Below, piece by piece: positions 9,700-20,534 of a DNA stretch of 64,000 nucleotides (position 1 is the first letter of the stretch; every line of letters begins with the position of its first letter). The notes under the pieces were generated by a model. The model did not search any database. It was not told the origin of the DNA and saw only the letters and a list, made by a program, of their open reading frames with translations. The position numbers and the translations under genes were made by a program. Source of the stretch: Dipteris shenzhenensis (Eukaryota; Polypodiophyta; Polypodiopsida; Gleicheniales); NCBI GenBank assembly GCA_047967505.1, contig CM106538.1, one strand, 5' to 3'.

Positions 9700-11950
9700 C
9701 AAAACCTTTTCATAGGATTTCTTTTGGTGCATATGATAGCATCCAAAACTGGTAAAAAATTAAAAAGAAATTAGAGTAGTGTGTGCATATGTGAGCACAA
9801 TGACTACATAGCGGAAGCATGTACAATGAGTACAACTTACTAGATCCTATACATATCGTGCATTTCCACCTCTTAAGTTGTGGGTCATCCTTCGTCTTTG
9901 GGAAGAAAACCCAACAGATAGGCTAAAGAGGAGGAAGGAAATATGCAGAAAGTCAAGTCCTCCTCAATTAAAAATTGGTCAATCAAAAAATGATTGCGTG
10001 CCAATCTGTGTGTATGGTTGCATGCTGAACATGTCATAAGTCACCATGGATTGTATAGATGCTTTGAAGAAGAGGCATCTAGATGTGAAGCTAGTCAATG
10101 TAGCCACGAAGACGTGATCCGATAGATTGTGACATACGAGGGTGTCACCAACCCAAAAGAGCTGACAACAATGTGTGAGGTATGCTACAGTAGAGCTATA
10201 ATCTCTATCAACTGATGCAAGGTTGAAGGAGACCGCATAGTTGATGTGGACAGACTGATCTAGGGGCTGAAAATTTGGGGCCGAAGGTGTAGGTATGATA
10301 CACTGCTCTACTGAAAAAGAATCCCATAAAACTGACAAGGTATGACAACTTGTCAAACTTGTATGCTTAGCTATGAGTGAAGGTCGTCTGATATGTGCAT
10401 GGCTAAACATCCATTGGCATGGGATATAGCATCAGTCATAGGCTCAAGGTGGAGCTGACAGTACAAAGGCCTAGAAGCCTGAAATACAACGAAAAAAGCA
10501 TAAGATGTCCCTGAGGCATATGAGGTGCCAAAGCTGATGTAGATGGGATTGCCTCATATTGAGGACTTACCATCAAATTTACAGAGGGCTTATTGAGAAG
10601 TGTGCCTCATGCTGAGGGCTTAGTGATAAGTGTGCATGATCAGAAACTGCAGGTTGATCCATGCTAATATATGAAGCATCTGTGTCTAATTTCTCAAGAC
10701 CAATGAGGCTTGAGTCTGCATCATAAATTGGTACATATCCTGTGGCAAGGAATGGTCGAAGAAGGTTCTCTTTCCACTCACGGATCTCGTCTGGAGTCAT
10801 GACTAGTGTATCATCAACTACATGATGTGAGTAGCTCCATGTTGGAGGCAACGGTTTGGTGCTCTATCTAAGAGGCTTACTCGTGTACCGGTGAGAATGT
10901 CTACCCATGAGAACACTATGTGAGAGCTAGCACTATGGAGCTTATGCTAAATGGTTAGAACCAAGTCATGTGAGAAGAACTACTATGTGCCAAGGATCAA
11001 GCCTGCAATAGAATGATGACTATTGACTGTCCGGTGTGATGTGTATGTGTAGGAACCAATGCCAAAAATAGTCAATGAAAAGGATTGTACATGGGTGGCA
11101 TATGTGCATGCAAGAAGAATGCAACAATCTTGAATCTAAAAGAACTCTGCCAATTGTCACATTGAATTATGAATTGCCAAATGCCAAGAGTATTGAATTG
11201 TTAGAAGTGTGAATGTGTATACCGATGATAGAACTAATGGGACTGACGTCACTAGGAACTAATTGGGTAATGTGGCATGGCTTGCTTGGCTTAGTGGAGT
11301 TGGTTCTCCTCTACAATGGAGCTAGTCTATAGCTAGACTATGTGTCAAAGCATCAAATGCAGCAATCGTTCATTTTATGTGATGGATGCGCTGCAATGGA
11401 TCAAGAGGTGGCTTTGATGAAAATGATTTGGTGATGCTAGCTTGTGGAAATGTCAAATGGTAGATCCGATGTGCTTAGCACGTAGAGCATGATCTAGTAA
11501 CCATTTTTGGTGTTTGGATCGCCTCCAAATTCCCTCTTGATCAAAAGATACAGCTCTCGGAAGCATATGCCAAACTTTGATCCCAAGAAGGCCCAACAAT
11601 GATGATGTGGCTTGTGGTGAGGTGGCAAGCTAAGTTCACATGGAGAAATGTATTGTGCCTATGTAGAGGCAAGTGTGCCTTGCTGGCACTGTGCCACATG
11701 TCATGATGACATGGCATGGCATGATGAGTTAGGGTCAAGATGATGTGGCACAACTGACTAAGCCAATGATGTGGCATGCGAGACCTAACCATGGTTAAGA
11801 AAACCTAGGTGATAGGGCTCTCTTGGCGACATGGCAGTCTGACAATTGATGATATGGTGCTCTTACTGAGGTGGCGGTCTGAGTTGTCAACTAATGATGT
11901 GGACTGCTTGCGTGGCAGATTCTCCACGTGGTAGTTAGGATAAGGTTGTT
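9700..11950. other. Unassigned region with two minus-strand open frames
   Basis: Minus-strand frames at 9979-10410 (143 residues) and 10579-10851 (90 residues, TPDEIREWKENLLRPFLATG) match no family I know. From 11.2 to 11.95 kb the sequence is dominated by scattered 'gatgtgg(c/a)' and 'catgatgtggca' words with no open frame. It may be the non-coding or additional-ORF part of a retroelement; there is no proof. Confidence 0.35.
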
Positions 11951-12027
11951 AGGTGGTAGCCTATGAGACAAGCCTAAAAGATAGTTCTTTTATGAGGCTA
12001 GGGTTCAAGGCTAGGGTTCAGATACAG

Positions 12028-12088
12028 TTGCATGGATACACTGATGCTGATTGGGCTGGTAGTATTTCTGATAGAACATGGCGTGATT
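12028..12088 (+). pseudogene. Copia RNase H scrap
   Basis: The plus strand reads LHGYTDADWAGSISDRT, the start of the Ty1/Copia RNase H domain (GYxDADWAG). It is joined directly to Gypsy sequence in another frame, so it is a recombination or insertion joint. Confidence 0.75.
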
Positions 12089-12436
12089 GTTGGCCACATA
12101 GTGTCCAAGAATGGCATCTCCATGGATTACAACAAGATCAAGATCATTGTAGAATTACCTCCCCCCCACAAATGCCAATGGCATGCAATGGTTTACGGGT
12201 CATACGGACTACTATCGAAGGTTCATCCTAAGGTTCATCCTGTTCTATGCAGAATTAGCTCGGCCACCATTGTACAAGCTATTAGTAGTCTTTGAGTGGA
12301 CCAAGGGGTGTCAAAAACTCCTTTGAAACCCTCAAGCTATCTTTGGCCATAGCAGCGGTGTTACAGGCCCTGGACTTATATTCCACATTCACATAGATGC
12401 CTCCAATTTTGCTATCGGATGTGTGTTCCAACCAGG
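12089..12436 (+). pseudogene. Host Ty3/Gypsy element, left part (RT thumb to RNase H)
   Basis: The frame reads VGHIVSKNGISMDYNKIKII, the conserved segment after the RT palm. Then, across frameshifts, it reads DYYRRFI-RFI, FEWT and IHIDASNFAIGCVFQPG, the start of the Gypsy RNase H. The reading breaks at 12436, where the minus-strand element begins. It resumes at 21549 with YNLDYLVYFASQQLNDAE. Confidence 0.85.
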
Positions 12437-13451
12437 TACTAACTAGAAAAGAATTCGAGGCATGATGCTAGATGCAAGGCATGGCTATGTTAGAGGGCCA
12501 TAGAGGAAAAGGGAACATGAGGGAAGAAGCATTAACATAGGTGGGGAAAAAGGATTAAGAGGGGTGGGAATGAAGAGAGGGACTATGCCACAAGGCGGAA
12601 GGGAGAGGAGTAAGAGGAGCATGTACATGATGGGAGGTGGAATGTAGAGATGGAGACATCAAGGGAAGAGAGTCATGCTTTATTTGAAAGGAAGGATGGG
12701 GGGGGGGGGGGAAATCAAAGTACTAGCTAGGTGGCTTTACAAGAATGAGCATGTTCCATCAAGGAATAGCCCCCTCCTTTTATAGCCAAGAGAGGGGGTC
12801 TCTCCCAATCAATGCATCCTCCCACAGGCATGGTGTGTGTGGAAAAGTCTCCCATGTGGGCTAGGCGGTTACGCACTCTCAATTGTGTGCGACAACCCTT
12901 GGCCTCATTTTTCCACATATATCAACACCCATATCCCAAGTCTAAGATACTCCCTTGGTCTCTTCCCAATTTTATAATACATTCAAACATCTAGGAGGAC
13001 AAGTGGACGGTTGGCACAAGGAATCTTGCCACCTCATCCTACTTTCCCATTATTTAACTTGCATTCTTGGACTTTCTATACCCCCCCCCCCCCCCACATG
13101 GGCCTATCCTACATGGAGGGAATAATCCAATATAATATCCATCTCCATCTATTTTATATTACTTCTCCAATGGTCCTTGGGCCATATCTCACTAAATGTA
13201 GGCATGGGACTGCCTAGGTGGAGGGGTGGTACATGGAGGACCCATGCCACCTTATCATTTTATATTATTACTACCATGGATTATGTACAACACACCTTAT
13301 GGGTCCTCTTACGTGGAAGGGTGGCACATGGTCATGCCCTACCACCTCAACCCTGGGCCTTATCCACACCATATTTTATTATACTATTGCCACACATACA
13401 AGCACACACACATATTTATGCCTTTTACTTTGGTCAAACTTATCCATAACA
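12437..13451 (-). repeat. 3' LTR of the nested Gypsy element
   Basis: A 1015 bp copy aligning along its length to 20535-21543. It contains poly-G (about 12699-12711) and poly-C (about 13081-13095) runs, which differ in length in the partner LTR. Differences are concentrated near the ends and at these homopolymers. Confidence 0.92.
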
Positions 13452-13849
13452 GTTCCCTCCCCAGGAAGGGAATGCACAACATTTCCATGCCTGGGACCAT
13501 CAGGCACAAAGAAGGGCTTGAGATAACACTTGTTGATCACCTTCTTGCCATATGGCTCATGCAGCTCTTGTACTTGTACAGACCCATTGCTATGTTCCTT
13601 GATAACTGTGTATGGACAGATCCACAATGGAAGGAACTTTTTATCCATCTGGTGGTCCAATCTATTATTAAAGCATAGCACAACATCTCCCTCAGCAAAG
13701 CGTCTTTCCCATCCCTTGTGAATCTTAGCATCCATGCGGGCCTTTTGTCGGTTCTTTTGGATCTCTGTTTGATGGAGTGCAAGGCATTGGGTTTCATCTA
13801 GCTTCTCAAGTTGTACCAACCTGGCCTCTACATGTTCATCTTCTGTCAT
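13450..13849 (-). CDS. Gypsy integrase C-terminal GPY/F-type domain
   Basis: The minus-strand frame reads KGWERRFAEGDVVLCFNNRL, then a short W-CPYTVIKEHSNGSVQV and KVINKCYLKPFF. These fit the chromatin- or DNA-binding C-terminal module of Ty3/Gypsy integrases. The frame follows the integrase core after a stop at 13850-13852 and continues across the polypurine tract into the LTR (to 13379). It is probably the end of a once-continuous polyprotein. Confidence 0.75.
13452..13470 (-). other. Polypurine tract
   Basis: On the minus strand, ccttcctggggagggaac lies immediately upstream of the 3' LTR start tgttatgg. This is the expected place for plus-strand priming in reverse transcription. Confidence 0.75.
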
Positions 13850-13852
13850 CCT

Positions 13853-14911
13853 CTATTCTTGTGCTAATCTCAAGGCCGGAATCTCTATCTCTAGTGGTAA
13901 AACTGCCTCAGTACCGTACACCAACTCAAAAGGAGTGTGACCTGTAGACGTTTTATGGGTGATGTTGTAAGCCCACACGGCTTCGGTGACCTTCTGATCC
14001 CACTGGCTCCTGTTCCCTGTGGCCATTTTTCCCATGGATTTACAAAGGAGGCCATTGATCCGCTCCATTTGTCCCATGGATGCTGGATAATAGATGCTAG
14101 AAGTGCGATGATCAATACCCATGCGATCCATGAGCAACTCCACTGCTTCATTTAAGAATGGACTCCCATGGTCAGATACTATTTCCATGGGTGTCCCAAA
14201 CCTTGTGCAAATACGTTCAAATATGAAATTTGAAACTACCTTACCATTTGCAGCGGGGAGGGCAATAGCTTCAACCCACTTAGTGACATACTGACTGGCT
14301 ACCAAAAGATACTTCTTTTTGTGGGCAGTCATGGGCAGGGGCCCAACAAAATCTATTCCCCACTTATGAAACGGATGGATGGACATCATTGGGTGATGTT
14401 GCCCAGGACGCAAATCCTTCCTACCAAAGAATTGGCATGGTTCACAAGTTTTGCAATACATAGTGACATCCTTGAACAAGGTCAGCCAATAGTACCCAGC
14501 ATGTAAAATCTTCTTAGCTGTATAGTCACCGGCATAATGACCTCCACAAAATCCATCATGATAATGCTTCAATACCTTAGGTACTTCATCTGCATCAATG
14601 GCCCATCTTAGTACCCCATCCAAGCCTTGACGGTATAACACCCCATCAAAGAGAGTGTAGCGCCTACTATCTCTACGGATCTTCTTTCTCTCATAGCTAG
14701 TACTTTCTGGAGGAAAGGAGAAAGAGGTCAGAAATCTATAGATACCACCATACCATGGATCCCCAACTTCTATGGCTGCTACAAGGGTTACATCGAGGCA
14801 CTCCTCTAAACCAATCGAAGCATCCTTCAAGGTGGAACAACCCCCTTTTACAATTTTGAACGAAAAATCATATTCTTGTAAAGCTACCAACCATTTGGCC
14901 AACTGGCCCAT
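13853..14911 (-). CDS. Gypsy integrase
   Basis: A 352-residue open frame encoding the enzyme that inserts element cDNA into the genome. The start includes the end of RNase H (QLAKWLVALQEYDFSFKIVK). The HHCC zinc region is present (HYHDGFCGGHYAG, then YCKTCEPCQ). The catalytic core has D at GIDFVGPL, D at IVSDHGSPF and E at MGQMERING, so the DD35E residues are retained. It ends in TPFELVYGTEAVLP. It is the best-preserved enzyme domain of this element. Upstream RT is in a different frame, so it is not produced as a normal polyprotein without suppression. Confidence 0.9.
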   Translation of the reverse strand: MGQLAKWLVALQEYDFSFKIVKGGCSTLKDASIGLEECLDVTLVAAIEVGDPWYGGIYRFLTSFSFPPESTSYERKKIRRDSRRYTLFDGVLYRQGLDGVLRWAIDADEVPKVLKHYHDGFCGGHYAGDYTAKKILHAGYYWLTLFKDVTMYCKTCEPCQFFGRKDLRPGQHHPMMSIHPFHKWGIDFVGPLPMTAHKKKYLLVASQYVTKWVEAIALPAANGKVVSNFIFERICTRFGTPMEIVSDHGSPFLNEAVELLMDRMGIDHRTSSIYYPASMGQMERINGLLCKSMGKMATGNRSQWDQKVTEAVWAYNITHKTSTGHTPFELVYGTEAVLPLEIEIPALRLAQE

Positions 14912-15303
14912 GGGATTTGGTGATTGAAGAACCTACTTTGCAAGACCATTGCTGCAAATTATGATGGACTTTCCAGCCACATAATGCTTAAATTTCTCAA
15001 TGTAGAATACCAAAGACAAGCATGCTTGTCAGCCTCAGAGTAGCGTCGTTTAGTTTCGAGCAATTGTCGAGAAGCAAATCTAACGGGATACATGAACCGA
15101 TCCTCCCCTTACTGGAGAAGAATACCTGCGAGAGTATGCTCACCAAACCCAAGATTGATATAGAAAGTCTTTGACCAATCAGGATTGCATAGAATGGGTT
15201 CTGAAGCCAGAGCACTCTTGATTTGTACAAACCCATGATCACAATCCTCATCCCAAGAGAAATCAACTCCATCTTTTAATAGCATAGTCATGGGTCGCGT
15301 CAA
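14912..15303 (-). pseudogene. Gypsy RNase H (broken)
   Basis: Frames read FSWDEDCDHGFVQIKSALA and ILCNPDWSKTFYINLGFGEH, the connection and RNase H start. The first catalytic Asp position has changed (the usual D-AS reads N-GF). An overlapping frame at 14997-15272 continues the domain, so frameshifts break the product. Confidence 0.8.
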
Positions 15304-15473
15304 AGCAGCATATTGATCAATGAAGCGGCGATAGTATCCTACTAGATTGACAAATGAGTATACCTGACGTTTGGTTGTTGGCGGGGGAGCTTGAGAATAG
15401 CTTCTACCTTCTCGAGGTCACGCTTGATGCCCTCGGATGAGACAATATGTCCCAGTAACCTCCCTTGAGTGGC

Positions 15474-15929
15474 CTAAATGGTGCATTTATCAGGGTTGAG
15501 GCTGCCATTTGCATCATTGACCTTTTGGAAGGCCAACCTAACCTTCATGATGTGCTTCTTACATGCCGAGAATATACAGAAATCATCTAAAAACACCTCC
15601 AAGAAAACCCCCAAATATGGAGCAAACACCATCTGCATGAAGCTTTGAAAGGTAGCAGGAGCATTGGTGAGGCCAAATGGCATTACTTTGAATGTAAACG
15701 TCCCCCAAGGTGTGGCAAATGTGGTTTTAAGCACATCCTCCTCAGCAATTCTTATTTGATAAAACCCGGAGTAACCATCACAGAAAGTATACATCTCATG
15801 ACCACTTACCTTCTCAAGAATGAGGTCTTGAAAGGGAAGAGGATGATGGTCCCTCTTGGTGGCTGCATTGAGTTTCTTATAGTCGATGCAGACCCGCCAC
15901 TTGTTGTTTTTCTTTGGGGTGACTACCAT
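15474..15929 (-). CDS. Gypsy reverse transcriptase, core fragment
   Basis: 151 residues with ordered RT motifs: WRVCIDYKKLNAAT, CDGYSGFYQI, TFATPWGTFTFKVMPFGLTN, APATFQ and the catalytic VFLDDF (usual Y-x-DD with F at the first position, both Asp present). The N-terminal fingers lie in broken frames at 15930-16320. The usual aromatic-acid pair in the RT A motif reads CDGYSGF (D present). The ORF stops at 15474, where the thumb should continue. Confidence 0.88.
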   Translation of the reverse strand: MVVTPKKNNKWRVCIDYKKLNAATKRDHHPLPFQDLILEKVSGHEMYTFCDGYSGFYQIRIAEEDVLKTTFATPWGTFTFKVMPFGLTNAPATFQSFMQMVFAPYLGVFLEVFLDDFCIFSACKKHIMKVRLAFQKVNDANGSLNPDKCTI

Positions 15930-16335
15930 TGGTGAAACCCATTCAGTATTGTGAACCGGAACAATAAACCTAGCTTCTATAAGTTTCTACAACTCTGAGT
16001 GCAAAGCATCGGTCTGTAGGCGCCCTAATCTCTTATACTTCTGAGCCACAGGCTTCACATCAGAGGCTTCAGCTCTATCTTGTGCTCTATGGTAGTCACA
16101 TGGCGAAGGTGGCGGTAGCTAGTTACGAAGAGGTCAGGGAAATCTTTGAACATTTCTAGGAACTCATCTTTCTCACTTGGCATGAGGTTTGGGGAAAGCA
16201 TAGATTCAAGCTATTGAGGACTAGCTGTTACCTTTTCTGCAGGTGGCAGGGTCAGAGACACCCTCATCATGTAAATTTCCTCCTCTGAGAACTCCTCCCC
16301 CCATCTAATTCTTCCATTGATTCAGACACCGAGGA

Positions 16336-17292
16336 TTAGAGAGTATCACTGTCTTGCTCCTCTTCTTCTTCTGGTTCAGTGGCACCTGGTTGCACCAAGA
16401 TCTTCTCCTTAGAAGCACCAAAAGACATGTGTCCTGTCTTCCAATAGCTAACTGCATCACTCTTTCTCAACCATGGTCTCCCGAGTATGGCTGGGTAACT
16501 CCTGCATGTATCTTTGATGTCCACTACATAGAAATTGACGGCGGTGGTCAACCCATTGACAGTGATGGGCAAATCCTCAATGACTCCCATGGTGGCGAGT
16601 CGTTGACCATCTGCTACCTTGATTCGAGTGGAGGAATGCCTTGTGCATTTCAAATTCAATTTCTTCATGATCCAGAGCACCATGATATTACATGCAGCTC
16701 CCCCATCGACACACACACTTTTGATATGGCAATTATCTATGATGACATCTACTATATATGGGTGCCGATCAATTTCTTCAGAGATAGAAGAAACCTCTCG
16801 TACCTTTCCCTTTTTCTTGCTCCTCCTTGTTGAGAGCCCTTGCTGCATCTCATGTCTCACCTTAGGGCTTAATGCTATTAGTTGAGGAAGCGTGATGCTC
16901 AAAGACCGATGAGCAAGGTCCTGAACGACCGAATAGTCCTCTTGCCCTAAGCCGATAGGAAAATCCGAGGGTGACAACTTACTCCTATGAGATATTTTAG
17001 TCTTCTTTGTTGGTGGGTTTGCCATCTCAGCATTTGAGGGCTCTGCGAAGGACACCTTCTTCCTAGGAAGGCCTGATCCACGGTTTGGACAGGGGTCCGA
17101 GGTGGTACGACTTCTTTTCCCAGGGTCAAGTATATCTACGTCAGAATCCTCAATGCCTGATTCACTTAGAAGATTCGCCCTTGGAATATTGGGGCATTCC
17201 GTGCAATAATGACCCTTCTGGTGGCACTTGTAGCACACAACATTGGCACATTCTCTTGGAGGGCGATTGGCTTGATTTCTGATGCCCACCAT
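16336..17292 (-). CDS. Gypsy gag C-terminus and aspartic protease
   Basis: A 318-residue frame. It opens with a CCHC zinc knuckle (CYKCHQKGHYCTEC) that packages element RNA. A charged linker with a basic KKKGKVREV patch follows. The retropepsin part reads SVCVDGGAACNIM (DGG in place of the usual DSG/DTG), then ADGQRLATMGVI and AILGRPWLRKSDAV. The C-terminus is strongly acidic (EEEEEQ). The Ser/Thr-to-Gly change next to the catalytic Asp may lower activity. Confidence 0.85.
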   Translation of the reverse strand: MVGIRNQANRPPRECANVVCYKCHQKGHYCTECPNIPRANLLSESGIEDSDVDILDPGKRSRTTSDPCPNRGSGLPRKKVSFAEPSNAEMANPPTKKTKISHRSKLSPSDFPIGLGQEDYSVVQDLAHRSLSITLPQLIALSPKVRHEMQQGLSTRRSKKKGKVREVSSISEEIDRHPYIVDVIIDNCHIKSVCVDGGAACNIMVLWIMKKLNLKCTRHSSTRIKVADGQRLATMGVIEDLPITVNGLTTAVNFYVVDIKDTCRSYPAILGRPWLRKSDAVSYWKTGHMSFGASKEKILVQPGATEPEEEEEQDSDTL

Positions 17293-17601
17293 CTCAAGCC
17301 GAAGATCATTCAGGGCCTTGGCTAGGTCATTGACTCCGAGTTCTTTAGCAGGAGGGGCCGGGGGAGTAGGAAGGAGGGGGGCTCATGGGCGAGGCTGGGG
17401 AAATCTTCCAGGCAGAGGTTGAGGATATACTCCTTGTTGAGGGTAAGCATCTATAGGAGGACCATACATTTGAGGTGGAGGCAGTGGATACATCCCTGAT
17501 GAGGGGTGGGGGTATGCCCCTGAGTTGGAGCCCCCAGGTTGTTGTTGCAAGAATTAAGGGGGTTGCAAAGGGACAATCGTCTTCTTTGAAGTGAGGTCAG
17601 A

Positions 17602-18105
17602 CTAAACTTTATCAAACTTTTGAGCAATCTCATGTGCTAGCACCATAGTTTCCGGATTCTCCCATTTAAGCTTGAGGCGGAACTCGTCACTTGCTCCTAC
17701 TACAAGGTAGCCCAGCACATGCTGAGTCATTCCAGCTCGAAATCCGACATTGTTCTCTTGTGTGGCAATTAAACGGTCCAAGAGCACGGCCGCTTGATCC
17801 ACATATTGATGCGCCGTCTTACCTTCTGACTGCTTCAAGTTTTCCACCTGCAAGTACACATTCTCTAGCTCTTCTTTGCCAAAATACTCAATCATCATTG
17901 CTGTCAACCTTGGCCAGCTTTGGCGAATGTCTTCGGCTTGCTTCTCATACCACACTTGAGCCAAACCCTCTAGAAATGTGGGAAGAACCAACAGCCATCT
18001 ATCTTCAGTAAGAAAGTTGAGAGAAACACAATGGCACTTGAAGGCCACAAGATACTCATTTGGATTTTCTTCAACCCATCCACAGAACACATGAATGTTA
18101 GCCAT
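17602..18105 (-). CDS. Gypsy gag (capsid) protein
   Basis: 167 residues beginning MANIHVFCG. The retrotransposon gag pattern is clear (FLTEDRWLLVLPTFLEGLAQ, then W-YF-KEEL and QYVDQAAVLLDRL). The product forms the virus-like particle. The CCHC part lies downstream in a separate frame after an open but proline-rich linker (17300-17600) containing stops. The start codon is preceded by ~2.4 kb of leader. Confidence 0.85.
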   Translation of the reverse strand: MANIHVFCGWVEENPNEYLVAFKCHCVSLNFLTEDRWLLVLPTFLEGLAQVWYEKQAEDIRQSWPRLTAMMIEYFGKEELENVYLQVENLKQSEGKTAHQYVDQAAVLLDRLIATQENNVGFRAGMTQHVLGYLVVGASDEFRLKLKWENPETMVLAHEIAQKFDKV

Positions 18106-18589
18106 GCTTGGAAAATGGAAAAGAGAGAGACGAAATGAGGCTTACCTATTGGCAAACAATGGAAAGAGGTAGCTTGAACTGAAAATCAAATGAAGATACA
18201 TCCACGAAGCACACATAGGCAGGGTAGGGTGTGACTGGTGTATTGTGAAATACTACACGGGAAGAATCTTCAACATAGAATAGCTCATAGGCAATCTTAA
18301 AAGGACCAACCCTTACAAGCGAGGGTTAGAGACACGGCGCTACATGAGGTTGTTCATCAAGGCAAACAAGAATGCCATGACAAATGTCAACAGTTGGAGA
18401 GCTTGCACATCACCTTCAGCTTCTTCCAGTTCTTGTAGTCACCATGCTATTTCTTCAAGGGGTGTGCGGTTTGGCATCCTTCTTTTGGGCAATGTCCTTG
18501 AGGACTTTCTGATGATATTCCAAAGTCGGTAAACTCATATCAAATATGCCCAACACTTAGTTTCATGATGACCACAACCTTTGCATTCC

Positions 18590-19068
18590 TTACAAATGAT
18601 CACCCTCATTCGTGGCTTGCGGCTTTGTTGGAGCGATGCTTCCGCTCGTTTCATGCGTGATTGAAGTACAAGCTTCACTTGCCAAGAAATCAGCAACTAG
18701 ATTTTGAGCTCGAGGCATATGCTGAATTTTTACCTCTTCAAATTGTTGGCAAAGTTCCAATGCTTGTTGATACCGTGGAACCAAGCCTTCGCTCTGCACC
18801 TTCCACTAACTTGTTCACACATGAGTTGAGAATCTCCTTGAACCTCAAGTTGCTTGATGCGATGTTCTTGCGCCTTTTGTAGCCCAAAAATGAGTGTCGA
18901 GTACTCAACTTGGTTGCAAGTACTTGCTGGTGCAGACTCGCTATAACAATACACCTCACCCCCTGGTGAAGTGAGCTTCACATCCACACTAGCAGCCTTG
19001 GTCGAAGGTTTGTATGCACCATCAAATTGGAGGAGCCAAGATGTAAGACTAAAATCCGGACATCCCAA
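18590..19068 (-). pseudogene. RNase H-like domain upstream of gag
   Basis: Two adjacent minus-strand frames together show a complete plant-type RNase H: LQFDGAYKPSTKAASVDVKL, then NQVEYSTLIFGLQKAQEHRI, LEVQGDSQLMCEQVSG, and VKIQHMPRAQNLVADFLASE. The catalytic D, E, D and late D positions are present. A frameshift near 18770 separates the last part. The type resembles the second ('archaeal-like') RNase H of dual-RNase-H plant Gypsy elements. Its place between the 5' LTR and gag is unusual. Confidence 0.8.
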
Positions 19069-19259
19069 GTTTCTCGATAGTCCAAGACAGGTAGAAGGAG
19101 AGGGTGGGGAGAATTGAATACTTAAGCAAGATGTTCAGCACCAAATAAACTTGCAATCCTTTGTTGATAGTTTATATTTAGACCAAAAAGAATTACAACT
19201 TGAAGCTCAATGAGGCACAAAAGGTTGATTAGGTACAAAGGGATTCCTTGGTCGAAACA

Positions 19260-19670
19260 TTACCAACCATAGCCGAGCCCTAGAAACCTTTGTAGTGAGA
19301 TTGAGAAGAAATCATTCAAGACGAGCTTATCCACAGGAATTAATAAGCATATGCACCAAATCTCCCCCCAAGCTTGGAGAGTATCCCACCCTTCGAAGAA
19401 TGTCACCCTTTTAATTACCTCTGATGCAAAAAGTAGCTCGATCACTACACAATGAGTAGAATTGAAATCAAAGTCCTCCCACTGTATCACTAGTTCTTCA
19501 CCTTGAATCATCCACGGTGTATCATCCCACCCATCGTCACCTTGAACAACGCATTGTACAATTAGTTGTTGAAGATCGACATGAAGATCAAGAAAGAGAT
19601 CTCGCCAATTGGTAGCTGTAATGAGCAGAGGGCCGAGCACCAAATCCTTGAACTCGTCGAGAAGTGACAT
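19260..19670 (-). CDS. Unidentified ORF in the Gypsy 5' leader
   Basis: 136 residues beginning MSLLDEFKDLVLGPLL, rich in Trp, Asp and Leu (WDDTPWMIQGEELVIQWEDF). It has no zinc site, membrane segment or family I recognise. It lies between the 5' LTR and the RNase H-like frame on the same strand, so it may belong to an extra 5' ORF of this lineage. Confidence 0.45.
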   Translation of the reverse strand: MSLLDEFKDLVLGPLLITATNWRDLFLDLHVDLQQLIVQCVVQGDDGWDDTPWMIQGEELVIQWEDFDFNSTHCVVIELLFASEVIKRVTFFEGWDTLQAWGEIWCICLLIPVDKLVLNDFFSISLQRFLGLGYGW

Positions 19671-19954
19671 AAATATTCACCCTCCTAGTGTGGCGTGCGT
19701 CCAATGAGTGAACTTGAAAAAGTTCAGAATCTACGATCTAGTATCAGATATGAATAGAGCACATGAAATGAAGTACTTTTGCTTTCTACAACAAGAGGAA
19801 ACTCCCTATGGTTAGAGAGTTATAGTTCATGAGATTTCACCATATAAGTAATATCATTACACTTGCATCACTTCCTATATGCTGGCCCATTGGTAAGTCT
19901 TCCTTTTGTGAATGGGGAGGTCTTGGGTTCAATTCCCACTCCTTAATAAAAAGA

Positions 19955-20450
19955 GAGGAGAGCAGAGGAGAAGAGGAGAAAGAGAAAGAGAAAGAGAAAG
20001 AGAAAAAGAAGAGGATAGGGGTGCGAGAGATTTTTCAGGAGCCCAAAAAGTCTGTCCGTGATACGTAGGTGCGCCAGAAGACGCAGGGACCCAAGAAAAC
20101 AGTCACGATTTGTCCGCGATGCGCAGATGCACCAGAAGATGCAAGAACTCAAAAAACAGTTGTGATTCGCGATCTGTCCATGATGCAATGGCTACAACCA
20201 AGGGGCGTGCAGATGTTGCAGTTTTGTAGATACACAGGAGCGGTTTTGCAGGCGCAGTCAACCAGAAGACACATAGGAACCCAGAAGATGCGCAAGAACC
20301 TAGAAGAGGCACAGGAACCCAAAAGATGCACAGGAACCGCACGCTGAAGGCACAAAAATTGAGAAATTCTGCAGTCGCAGAGACGGAGAACTGCGAGCAG
20401 AAGATACGCAGATTGGAGGCGCAGAAGCAAAGAACTGCACAAAGAAGGTG
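19955..20450. repeat. GA-rich tract and degenerate short repeats in the 5' leader
   Basis: agaggag/gagaaa repeats (19955-20020) are followed by loosely repeated words such as 'agaagacgcag', 'aggaacccaaaagatgca' and 'cgcagag'. Open frames on both strands here follow the repeat composition. Confidence 0.6.
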
Positions 20451-20507
20451 CTATAGAACTACACCCAACCGCAGGAGTAACGAATTTTACACCACTAGCC
20501 GTGGAGA

Positions 20508-20534
20508 TTTTGATCCCAGTAGCCACACCAATTC
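20508..20534 (-). other. Primer-binding-site-like sequence
   Basis: Just inside the 5' LTR the minus strand reads ttggtgtggctactgggatc. It resembles, with several substitutions, the tggcgccgttgccgggga PBS found in Tat/Athila-type plant Gypsy elements (known from those families). The decay or variant status is inference. Confidence 0.5.

Noticed and set aside
13011-13678. Plus-strand frames in the LTR and over the integrase end (also 21109-21675)
   Set aside because: Antisense to the Gypsy element or within its LTR; repeated in both LTRs; no protein features.
16354-16885. Plus-strand frames of 159 and 88 residues
   Set aside because: Antisense shadows of the protease region on the minus strand.
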